The notes beneath the pieces are model-generated. The model saw nothing but the letters and a program-made list of their open reading frames with translations, ran no database searches and was not told where the DNA came from. The position numbers and the translations under genes are program-made. Shown piece after piece: positions 7,530 to 13,454 of a stretch of DNA of 13,792 nt (positions within the stretch are counted from its first letter, which is position 1; each line of letters begins with the position of its first letter). Source of the stretch: PWXP01 sp964487655 (GTDB taxonomy: Bacteria; Planctomycetota; Planctomycetia; Pirellulales; Thermoguttaceae); assembly GCA_964487655.1 (NCBI GenBank), contig CAZASB010000114.1:1-13792 (forward strand), in the 5' to 3' direction.

Positions 7530-7558
7530 TTGACATTGGGCCCGAGACCGAATATCAT
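7530..7558 (+). promoter_or_regulatory. Strong sigma70-like promoter for the coiled-coil/rhomboid/FGE operon
   Basis: A perfect -35 box TTGACA (7530-7535) is followed by exactly 17 bases and a -10 box TATCAT (7553-7558), one mismatch from consensus. Transcription would start near 7565, leaving about 50 nt of leader before the ATG at 7617. It lies in the 248-nt divergent gap between the TolC-like gene and the coiled-coil gene; I see no equally good promoter on the other strand. Confidence 0.75.
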
Positions 7559-7616
7559 CGATCTTAGGCGGTTGTTTGCCTCAGTGTCACCCAGACCCTA
7601 ACCCCTCGGGGCCTTT

Positions 7617-8759
7617 ATGAGCATTTGGAACAAAGTCCTGTTGGGTCTCATCTTCGTTACGTCGCTCGTGTTCATGTACATGGCGGCGCGCACTCTTAAA
7701 ACCCACGAGACGTGGCGTGTAGCCGCGACGAAGCAAGAAGACCGCCTTGAACAGATCAATAAGGAGATCAAGGAAACCCTCGACGCGGTGAGCGAGCAGA
7801 ATGTGATTGTCGAGATGGGTATCGAGCAGCTTCGGCAAGAGCTTTTCGCCATCCTGATCGATCGCGGTCGCGTTTGGAACAACTGCGAGCCGGAGAAAAT
7901 CGTTGCCGAAACCGGCGAGGTTCGCGTGAAGACCGATTTCCCGGACGAGGACAACCTGCCTGGTCGGCATGGAATTCACGAAAAAACCATTCTCCATGTT
8001 TTTGAGGAGGGCAACGTTGACGCCCCACTGAATGAGGGCGGCGGCCGATACCTGGGCGAGTTCCGAGTGACGGAAGTCGCCGACGGCATGGTCGGCATGG
8101 AACCCTCGATGAAGATGGAGAAACGGGAACTCGATCGACTGGCCGGAAGCCAGGGACCCTGGAGCCTTTACGAGATACTTCCCCACGATAGCCACAAGGT
8201 ATTGCGGCAGATGGATAAGGACTACCTGCGACGGGTCTTGCCCGAAACGGTCGTCAACGAGTACCTTTTCGACGGCGAGCCCATGACGAAGGCCAAGGTC
8301 GAGGAATTGGGCCTCGAAGGCAAGGTGGTCAACGAAAAGGGCGACGAAGTCGCCGATGGTGAAGAGGGCATTTTTGTTCGCGACCTGCGCGACTACGGAA
8401 TTGTGTTCAATGTCTTCCACCGCGACAGGACACTGTGGTACGACGAGCGCGATTCAGCCGATCGCGATAGGCAGTACACGGTGGACGCCGCGGCCGACGC
8501 GGCAAAGCAAGTCGCGTTCCGGACGACCGAAGTGGCCGACCTGAAGAACGAGTTGGCCCGCTTCCAACGTGAATCGGCCGCCGTGGTGGCGCACGAAGAA
8601 GTCATCAAGGGGAAGCTGGCCGAACTCGGGCAGTCGGCAACCGAACTGGTCGCCAACAACCGGACTATCGCGAGCCAGATTGCCCAAGTTCAAATGGAGG
8701 CTCAGCGCCGCATCGACGAGCGCACCCGGCGCGTGGCCCAGCGCGAGGGCGAGCAGTAA
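7617..8759 (+). CDS. Unrecognised single-pass membrane protein with coiled coils
   Basis: I do not recognise a family for this 380-residue protein. A single transmembrane helix lies at about residues 7-25 (VLLGLIFVTSLVFMYMAA). A charged predicted coiled coil follows (about 35-80, with EDRLEQINKEIKETLDAVSEQ), then a middle globular part (about 85-285) rich in acidic residues. A long C-terminal helix (about 290-380) is rich in Ala, Gln, Glu and Arg and ends in an Arg/Glu-rich tail. The overall shape suggests a membrane-tethered scaffold or spacer. The ATG at 7617 is the first in frame after the promoter at 7530-7558; the SD is absent and the bases before it form a small cccctcgggg palindrome. 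It is followed 61 nt later by a rhomboid protease, so it is a candidate partner or substrate. This is inference from position only. Confidence 0.8.
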   Translation: MSIWNKVLLGLIFVTSLVFMYMAARTLKTHETWRVAATKQEDRLEQINKEIKETLDAVSEQNVIVEMGIEQLRQELFAILIDRGRVWNNCEPEKIVAETGEVRVKTDFPDEDNLPGRHGIHEKTILHVFEEGNVDAPLNEGGGRYLGEFRVTEVADGMVGMEPSMKMEKRELDRLAGSQGPWSLYEILPHDSHKVLRQMDKDYLRRVLPETVVNEYLFDGEPMTKAKVEELGLEGKVVNEKGDEVADGEEGIFVRDLRDYGIVFNVFHRDRTLWYDERDSADRDRQYTVDAAADAAKQVAFRTTEVADLKNELARFQRESAAVVAHEEVIKGKLAELGQSATELVANNRTIASQIAQVQMEAQRRIDERTRRVAQREGEQ

Positions 8760-8820
8760 GCTAGAGTTTGATGGAGCAAATCGGGCGCCCTCGTGCCGCC
8801 CCATGACGGAGACGCCCAGG

Positions 8821-9669
8821 ATGGGATTGTACGACCGCGACTACTACCGGGGTAATGCCCAGCCTGGCTTCTCTTTGCGCAGCCCGCAAACGGCCATCGG
8901 TTGGATTGTTTTCATCAACCTTGGTCTCTGGCTGGCTGACGCTTTTCTGCCGCAACTGCATCTGATGGATCGGTTGGCGCTCCGCGGCGATGTGCTTTGG
9001 AAGCCGTGGCTCTGGTGGCAAATGGTAACCTACGGGTTTGCCCACGCTCCCGAGCCGAGTCATGTGCTCTTCAACATGCTGGGGCTGTTCATTCTGGGGC
9101 GCGATGTCGAGTGGACCTACGGCAAGCGGGAGTTCATCCGCCTGTATCTTGCCTTGTTGCTGGCGGGCGGCCTGACTTGGTCGATCGCCTCCACAATTGC
9201 CCACAACAGTATTCCCGTTGTGGGCGCCTCGGGCGCGGTGGCCGGCATTGTGGTACTCTACGCGCTACATTTTCCGCGTCGCACGCTGTTGCTGTTCTTC
9301 ATAATTCCCATGCCGGCCTGGGTCTTGGGGGTCCTCTTGGTGGCATTCGATTTGAGAGGTGCCCTCGGCCACGGGGACCAGAACGTGGCCTACGTGGTTC
9401 ACCTTGCCGGCGCCGCGTTCGCATTCCTCTACTTCAGGTTGGGTTGGCGGTTTGAACGGATGGGCGCCGGCCTCGGGGCTTGGCTGCATCGTTTGCGCGG
9501 TCCCCGGCTGCGCGTGCGCCGCCCGGAGGAAGACTCGGAGGAGGACCTTCGCAACGAGGTCGACCGCATTCTCGAGAAGATTTCGCGCGAGGGTGAAGCC
9601 AGCCTTACGCGGCGCGAGCGGCGCGCGCTCCATGATGCCAGCCGCCGATACCAGGAGCGACTGCGTTGA
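8821..9669 (+). CDS. Rhomboid family intramembrane serine protease
   Basis: This 282-residue rhomboid protease cleaves membrane-protein segments within the lipid bilayer. Six or so hydrophobic helices span about residues 25-207. The active-site residues are all visible: HVLFN (His81, Asn85) in the second helix, the nucleophile Ser137 in GASGAVAG, and the general base His194 in HLAGAAFAF. After the membrane domain a soluble basic/acidic tail ends in EVDRILEKISREGEASLTRRERRALHDASRRY, the short helical module seen at the C-terminus of many bacterial rhomboids. The start at 8821 is preferred over an in-frame ATG at 8803: GGAG at 8808-8811 sits nine bases before it, and MGLYDRDYYRG matches the conserved opening of planctomycete homologues as I recall them. 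It is 61 nt after the coiled-coil gene and 39 nt before the FGE-like gene, so probably one transcript. Confidence 0.93.
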   Translation: MGLYDRDYYRGNAQPGFSLRSPQTAIGWIVFINLGLWLADAFLPQLHLMDRLALRGDVLWKPWLWWQMVTYGFAHAPEPSHVLFNMLGLFILGRDVEWTYGKREFIRLYLALLLAGGLTWSIASTIAHNSIPVVGASGAVAGIVVLYALHFPRRTLLLFFIIPMPAWVLGVLLVAFDLRGALGHGDQNVAYVVHLAGAAFAFLYFRLGWRFERMGAGLGAWLHRLRGPRLRVRRPEEDSEEDLRNEVDRILEKISREGEASLTRRERRALHDASRRYQERLR

Positions 9670-9708
9670 ACGGTCGCCGCCCAATTCCGAAATAGCGAGG
9701 CTTCTACC

Positions 9709-10653
9709 GTGCGACGCGCGCAGCGATGGATGCTGCTGGCCATTCTTGCGGCCGCGATTGCCGTTGCCATATTCGCCCGATGGCGAGCAACGAGCGAGAG
9801 TGGCGCGAACGATTACCACGCGGCGGCCGAGGAACTCGACCGCCGTATTATCGGCCGCATGGTGGAGTTGCCAGACGGAACGTTTCGAATGGGAGATGAT
9901 CTCTCCGCCGAACCCGACACGCGCCCCGCCCATTCGGTTCGCCTTGGCCACTTCCGCATTGACGAACACGAGGTGACCAATGGGCAGTTCGACGCGTTCA
10001 TTCGCGCGACGGGTCACATTACAACCGCCGAGCAGCGGGGTTGGTCTCTTGTGTGGAATGGAGAAACCGGGGAGTGGACGCAGACCGAAGGCGCCGATTG
10101 GCGCCACCCCGGCGGCCCCTATACCCGCGTCGAGGGCCGAGACCGGTACCCCGTGGTACATGTCTCCTGGTTTGATGCCGTGGCCTACTGCCGCTGGGCG
10201 AATAAGCGGTTGCCTACCGAGGCCGAATGGGAGTATGCCGCGCGAAGCGGACTGCGCGACTGCAATTTCCCTTGGGGAAACGACGAACTGGTGGACGAAC
10301 GCTTTCAGGCCAACCACCGACAGCACGGTCGGAAGATCGACGCCGATGGGTTCGCCCGCCTCGCTCCGGTGAAGTCTTACCAGCCCAGCGCCTTCCGACT
10401 ACACGATATGAGCGGGAACGTGGCGGAATGGTGCTCCGATTGGTACGCCGCCGACTACTACGCCGCGGGGGCAGGCGAGAACGCTACCGGCCCGCCTCGG
10501 GGAACCGAGCGAGTCGTGCGCGGCGGGTCTTGGCTCTCGCCGGAGGCCTATCGGGCCGACCACTACGTGGCGACTCGGTCGAAGTATTCGCCGGACACCA
10601 CTTCCGACCACATCGGCTTTCGCGCGGTACGGGACACGGGCACTCGCCAATAG
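9709..10653 (+). CDS. Membrane-anchored FGE/SUMF1-fold protein lacking the FGE cysteine pair
   Basis: This 314-residue protein has an N-terminal membrane anchor (about residues 8-23) and then a formylglycine-generating-enzyme/sulfatase-modifying-factor domain (about 50-310). Typical landmarks are GTFRMG near 58, DEHEVTNGQFDAFIRATGH near 85-103, the block YPVVHVSWFDAVAYCRWANKRLPTEAEWEYAAR around 147-179, LHDMSGNVAEWCSDWY near 231-246, VVRGGSW near 269-275, and the closing HIGFRAVRD. At the positions of the human FGE copper-binding cysteines C336 and C341 (in GGSYMC....C) this protein has Ser277 and Arg282, so formylglycine formation is unlikely. No sulfatase gene lies in the window. The GTG start at 9709 is backed by GAGG at 9697-9700, eight bases upstream; Met8 is the alternative. 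It is the last gene of the likely operon from 7617. Confidence 0.88.
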   Translation: MRRAQRWMLLAILAAAIAVAIFARWRATSESGANDYHAAAEELDRRIIGRMVELPDGTFRMGDDLSAEPDTRPAHSVRLGHFRIDEHEVTNGQFDAFIRATGHITTAEQRGWSLVWNGETGEWTQTEGADWRHPGGPYTRVEGRDRYPVVHVSWFDAVAYCRWANKRLPTEAEWEYAARSGLRDCNFPWGNDELVDERFQANHRQHGRKIDADGFARLAPVKSYQPSAFRLHDMSGNVAEWCSDWYAADYYAAGAGENATGPPRGTERVVRGGSWLSPEAYRADHYVATRSKYSPDTTSDHIGFRAVRDTGTRQ

Positions 10654-10685
10654 ACGGCGAATGGTTGACATGTGAATTGGGGCCG

Positions 10686-10719
10686 GGTGGCCTCGGGTGA
10701 TTGCTCACCCGGGGCTACC
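10686..10719. repeat. REP-like palindromic repeat, copy 1 (inverted relative to copy 2)
   Basis: This 34-bp palindrome folds into a continuous 15-bp stem (10686-10700 with 10705-10719) with two G-T type pairs, closed by a 4-nt loop. Read on the minus strand the loop is GCAA, a GNRA tetraloop. It begins 33 nt after the FGE-like stop, so it may end that transcript, although no U-tract follows. Its reverse complement matches copy 2 at 12381-12414 in 30 of 34 positions. Confidence 0.8.
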
Positions 10720-10725
10720 GGGAGT

Positions 10726-10755
10726 TTGACAACCACCGTTTGTTTCTGCTAAGCT
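10726..10755 (+). promoter_or_regulatory. Sigma70-like promoter for the leader and oxidoreductase
   Basis: A perfect -35 box TTGACA (10726-10731) is separated by 18 bases from TAAGCT (10750-10755). The TG two bases before the -10 box (tgcTAAGCT) gives an extended -10 element that can compensate for the weaker hexamer. The start site would be near 10762. It lies six bases after the palindromic repeat and about 200 nt before the oxidoreductase start codon. Confidence 0.6.
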
Positions 10756-10811
10756 GTCCTTACGCCGACGAGGGGGAGCCGGCAACCGTGGAGCGTGTCC
10801 ACCGAGTACAT

Positions 10812-10820
10812 AGGAGGTGA
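10812..10820 (+). promoter_or_regulatory. Near-perfect Shine-Dalgarno of the leader mini-ORF
   Basis: AGGAGGTGA is complementary to nearly the full anti-SD end of 16S rRNA and is far stronger than any start site of the other genes here except that of the oxidoreductase. It lies in the loop of the cgagt/actcg hairpin (10803-10824), eight bases before an ATG at 10829. Confidence 0.5.
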
Positions 10821-10828
10821 CTCGTACT

Positions 10829-10843
10829 ATGTTTCTTCTGTGA
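10829..10843 (+). CDS. Five-codon leader mini-ORF (MFLL, tandem stops)
   Basis: ATG TTT CTT CTG is followed by TGA and immediately by an in-frame TAG. The mini-ORF has a near-perfect SD ahead of it and its coding bases form the 5' side of the 8-bp hairpin 10833-10864, so a translating ribosome would open that stem. Its arrangement recalls leader peptides that couple translation to mRNA folding. No amino-acid run of the classical attenuation type is present. It may instead be chance, since ATG triplets are common. The oxidoreductase starts 111 nt after the TGA. Confidence 0.35.
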   Translation: MFLL

Positions 10844-10941
10844 TAGCCGCTGCAAGCAGAAGAACTGAAACGAGGTCGGGGACGAGTATCAGTTTGCTTC
10901 GTCCTCCGCACCACTCAGCCCAATCATGTTCCTCAATCCAG

Positions 10942-10949
10942 AGGGAGGT
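10942..10949 (+). promoter_or_regulatory. Strong Shine-Dalgarno of the oxidoreductase gene
   Basis: AGGGAGGT ends five bases before the ATG at 10955 and fixes that start. Such a clear SD is exceptional in this window, where rplM, rpsI, the protease, the Na/Pi gene and the PIN-TRAM gene show none. The ggagg core can pair with cctcc at 10903-10907. Confidence 0.75.
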
Positions 10950-10954
10950 CCACC

Positions 10955-12250
10955 ATGAAACGTCGAATCGACCGCCGCCGTCTTCTAACCTCCGTCGCGT
11001 CCGGTGCCGCTGGCGTGCTCCTGCTCCGTAACAGCCGGTCAGCCCGGGCCTACCACGCCAATGAAAAGCTGAACATCGCCGTTATCGGCGTGGGCGGACG
11101 GGGGGCGTTGAACCTGTCGACAGTCGCGGGCGAGAGTATCGTGGCGCTGTGCGACGTCGACGAGCGCCGGGCAGGCAAGTCGTTCGAACAGTTCCCCGAG
11201 GCTGCCAGACACCGCGACTACCGTAAGATGCTCGACCGCATGGATGCACGGATCGAGGCAGTCGTCGTGAGCACGCCGAACCACATACACGCCCCGGCCA
11301 GCGTGACGGCGATGCGCATGGGGAAGCATGCCTATTGCGAGAAGCCACTGTCACATTCGGTATACGAATCGCGCATGGCGGCCCGCGTGGCGGCCGAAAA
11401 CAAGGTGGCCACGCAGATGGGCACCCAAATCCATGCGACGGCCAACTACCGCCGCATCGTCGAACTTGTGCAGGCAGGAGCTATCGGGCGCGTCAGTGCG
11501 TGCCATTGTTGGCTCCGCGGCGGCGGCAGCGCCGGCGACCGTCCTGAGGAAACGCCCGCCGTGCCCGCAGGGCTCGACTGGGACTTGTGGCTCGGCCCCG
11601 CGCCTTATCGCCCGTATCATCCCTGCTATGTGCCGCACGACTGGCATTATTGGTGGGATTTCGGTGGCGGAGCTTTCGGGAACATGGGGTGCCATTATCT
11701 CGACTTGGGCTTCTGGGCCCTGGGCCTGCGTCATCCAAGTGCTATCAAAGCCGAGGGCCCGCCGCCGCACGCGGAGAGTACGCCGCGCTGGCAGCACGTG
11801 CGCTACGAGTTCCCGGCCGGCGACAATGGTCCGCCGATCGTACTCACGTGGACCCACGGCAGAGAGAAAACTCCGCCCGGTTTCTCCGAACACAAGTTCC
11901 CCGATTGGGCCTGGGGTGTGTTCGTGGGTACGAAAGGCATGCTGCTGGCCAGCTATTCCAAGCACCTGTTGTGGCCCGAGGACAAGTTTGCCGACTACGA
12001 ACCGCCCGAGCCCAGCATTCCGCCGTCGGTCGGTCATCACCAGGAATGGATCGACGCCTGCAAAACGGGCAGCCCGACCACGTGCAATTTCGACTATTCC
12101 GGCGCGGTTACCGAATCCTTACTTCTGGGTAACTTGGCCTATCGCACCGGGCATGAACTCCAATGGGACGGGTCTGCCATGCAAATCACCAACCACACCG
12201 AGGCGAATGCCCTCTTGCAGCGCGAATATCGCGACGGCTGGACTCTTTAG
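10955..12250 (+). CDS. Tat-exported Gfo/Idh/MocA family oxidoreductase
   Basis: This 431-residue NAD(P)-dependent oxidoreductase is of the Gfo/Idh/MocA family, which acts on sugars, inositols and their derivatives. The N-terminus is a twin-arginine signal (DRRRLLTSVASGAAGVLLL, residues 6-24), so the folded, cofactor-loaded enzyme is expected outside the cytoplasm. The Rossmann domain starts at about 38 with the dinucleotide-binding GVGGRG (45-50) and an acidic CDVDE after the second strand. The family motif EKP is at 129-131, with Lys130 the usual catalytic lysine. In the C-terminal domain GNMGCHYLDL (242-251) supplies the typical His/Asp pair (His247, Asp250). Planctomycetes carry many such paralogues; the substrate cannot be told from sequence. 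The start is set by the SD at 10942-10949. It is a single-gene unit between two inverted palindromic repeats, with its own promoter and structured leader. Confidence 0.93.
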   Translation: MKRRIDRRRLLTSVASGAAGVLLLRNSRSARAYHANEKLNIAVIGVGGRGALNLSTVAGESIVALCDVDERRAGKSFEQFPEAARHRDYRKMLDRMDARIEAVVVSTPNHIHAPASVTAMRMGKHAYCEKPLSHSVYESRMAARVAAENKVATQMGTQIHATANYRRIVELVQAGAIGRVSACHCWLRGGGSAGDRPEETPAVPAGLDWDLWLGPAPYRPYHPCYVPHDWHYWWDFGGGAFGNMGCHYLDLGFWALGLRHPSAIKAEGPPPHAESTPRWQHVRYEFPAGDNGPPIVLTWTHGREKTPPGFSEHKFPDWAWGVFVGTKGMLLASYSKHLLWPEDKFADYEPPEPSIPPSVGHHQEWIDACKTGSPTTCNFDYSGAVTESLLLGNLAYRTGHELQWDGSAMQITNHTEANALLQREYRDGWTL

Positions 12251-12283
12251 AGCGCATTGCACGGGGAGTGGTGCAGGTTGGCG

Positions 12284-12299
12284 AACCGAGCGAGCGGTT
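12284..12299. other. Short hairpin after the oxidoreductase stop
   Basis: Aaccg and cggtt pair over a 6-nt loop 33 nt after the TAG at 12248-12250, and an alternative ggtt/aacc stem lies just upstream (12277-12287). It may help form the transcript's 3' end. No U-tract follows, so the assignment is weak. Confidence 0.25.
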
Positions 12300-12380
12300 G
12301 CAGGCCCTGGAGGCGGCCTTTACCGAGGGAGTATCCGGCCAAGAGACGGCCCATTTCCACCGATTTGGCGATGGATCTGT

Positions 12381-12414
12381 GGGAGCCCCGGGTGAGCAAT
12401 CACCCAGGGCCACT
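12381..12414. repeat. REP-like palindromic repeat, copy 2
   Basis: This is the inverted partner of the repeat at 10686-10719: 30 of 34 positions match its reverse complement, with an uninterrupted 22-bp identical core (12384-12405). On the plus strand it folds into a stem with a GCAA tetraloop (6 bp, one mismatch at 12389/12406, then 4 bp). It lies between the convergent oxidoreductase and PIN-TRAM genes, 20 nt from the PIN-TRAM stop, so a 3'-end or mRNA-protecting role is plausible. Confidence 0.8.
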
Positions 12415-12434
12415 CGGCCCATGGTGGCGGACGA

Positions 12435-13454
12435 TCATGATCCGAAAGGGCTGTCCAACCGGCCGAAGACCATGCGCCCCGCGCTGGTTTGCAGAACGCT
12501 GGTTGCGATGAGAACAACCTGTTTGCCAATGTGGTCGCGTCCGCTCTCGACCACCACCATGGTGCCGTCATCGAGGTAGCCGATGCCCTGCCCCGACTCC
12601 TCGCCCGGTTTTACGAGTTGGACCTCAAACCGTTCCCCGGGTAAAAACACGGGTTTCATTGCGTTGGCCAGATCGTTGAGATTGATTACCAAGACCCCAT
12701 GAAGACGGGCGATCTTGTTCAGGTTGTAGTCGTTCGTCAGGAGTTTGCCGCCCAGGTGTTTGGCCAGTACCACGAGCTTCATATCGACCGGTTGCCCGAC
12801 AAATTCGGGTAAATCACGGTCGAAAATCTCCAGTTCCACGTTCGGACTATTGCGCAACCGGTTCAGAATATCGAGTCCTCGACGGCCTCGGCTCCGTCGC
12901 AGGCGTTCGGAACTGTCGGCGATGGCCTGAAGTTCAGCAATCACGAACTCCGGCATGACAAGCTGCCCATCCAAGACGTTCGTCTCCACAACGTCGGCAA
13001 TTCGTCCGTCAATGACGACGCTCGTGTCGAGAACGCACGGCTTGAGCCGCTTGATCTCCTTGGCGAACTCAACGTAGGGGATGATAAACCGAAAATCATT
13101 TTTCGTCTGCAGCAGCAGGCTGATGCACGCGTAACAGAACACGAGTCCCAGCGCTAACTGCACGTTATCTCGAACTACAGCGTTCATTGGCAGGGGGATC
13201 AGGGCAATACCCACGACATACGCGAGGAAGAACCCCACAATCATACCGAAGTAGACGGCCGTGATGGTTTGCAGTTCCTTCCGCCGGATGCACACGTCTA
13301 ACGCAATCACCCCGGACGAAAGCAGGAGCATACCGACCAGAACGCCAATGGCCATCCACTCGCTGTCCTCGGGAATGACCCCCGACTTGATCATCGAAAC
13401 GGCCAATCCTGCCGCTACCAGCACGAACAGACATCGCAAAATGATCAGTACCAT
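12435..13454 (-). CDS. Membrane-anchored PIN-TRAM protein (YacL-like)
   Basis: This 339-residue protein resembles Bacillus YacL (PIN and TRAM domains behind membrane helices), a group thought to bind or cut RNA at the membrane. Four hydrophobic helices lie at about residues 2-20, 34-54, 64-87 and 97-116. The PIN nuclease domain (about 138-262) shows its acidic active-site set: Asp143 in VLDTSVVIDGR, Glu174 in FVIAELQ, Asp224 in PVDMKLVVLAK and Asp242 in LLTNDYNLNKIA. A TRAM RNA-binding domain follows (about 270-330), with GYLDDGTMVVVESGRDHIGKQVVLIATSVLQTSAG. The frame stays open upstream to a TTG at 13631, but those 59 residues are Pro/Gly/Ser-rich and unlike the family. The ATG at 13452-13454 puts the first helix at the N-terminus, as in YacL. 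No SD is visible. Confidence 0.92.
   Translation of the reverse strand: MVLIILRCLFVLVAAGLAVSMIKSGVIPEDSEWMAIGVLVGMLLLSSGVIALDVCIRRKELQTITAVYFGMIVGFFLAYVVGIALIPLPMNAVVRDNVQLALGLVFCYACISLLLQTKNDFRFIIPYVEFAKEIKRLKPCVLDTSVVIDGRIADVVETNVLDGQLVMPEFVIAELQAIADSSERLRRSRGRRGLDILNRLRNSPNVELEIFDRDLPEFVGQPVDMKLVVLAKHLGGKLLTNDYNLNKIARLHGVLVINLNDLANAMKPVFLPGERFEVQLVKPGEESGQGIGYLDDGTMVVVESGRDHIGKQVVLIATSVLQTSAGRMVFGRLDSPFGS

Larger units (their letters stand above)
10762..10954 (+). ncRNA. Structured 5' leader, candidate cis-regulatory RNA
   Basis: This untranslated leader of about 190 nt can form several successive hairpins. They are gtgga/tccac (10788-10802), cgagt/actcg (10803-10824) with an SD in its loop, ttcttctg/cagaagaa (8 bp, 10833-10864), and ggacga/tcgtcc (10880-10904). 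A cctcc at 10903-10907 can pair with the oxidoreductase SD core ggagg (10944-10948), and part of it is also used by the last hairpin, so the two pairings compete. Agtac/gtact (10805-10828) likewise competes with cgagt/actcg. It does not match any riboswitch class I can recall. Structure is by eye; no covariation or energy was computed. Confidence 0.4.

Noticed and set aside
9265..10326. Long minus-strand frame (353 codons) across the rhomboid and FGE-like genes
   Set aside because: It overlaps two well-supported genes in antisense and shows no recognisable domain; such frames are common in GC-rich coding DNA.
10762..10954. Known riboswitch class (c-di-GMP-I, cobalamin, SAM)
   Set aside because: I checked for the conserved core sequences I remember for these classes and did not find them; only an undescribed or unrecognised structure can be proposed.
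10795..11031. 78-codon frame through the leader into the oxidoreductase gene
   Set aside because: It starts at GTG without an SD and ends out of frame inside a well-supported gene. The SD at 10812-10820 points to the ATG at 10829, which is in another frame.
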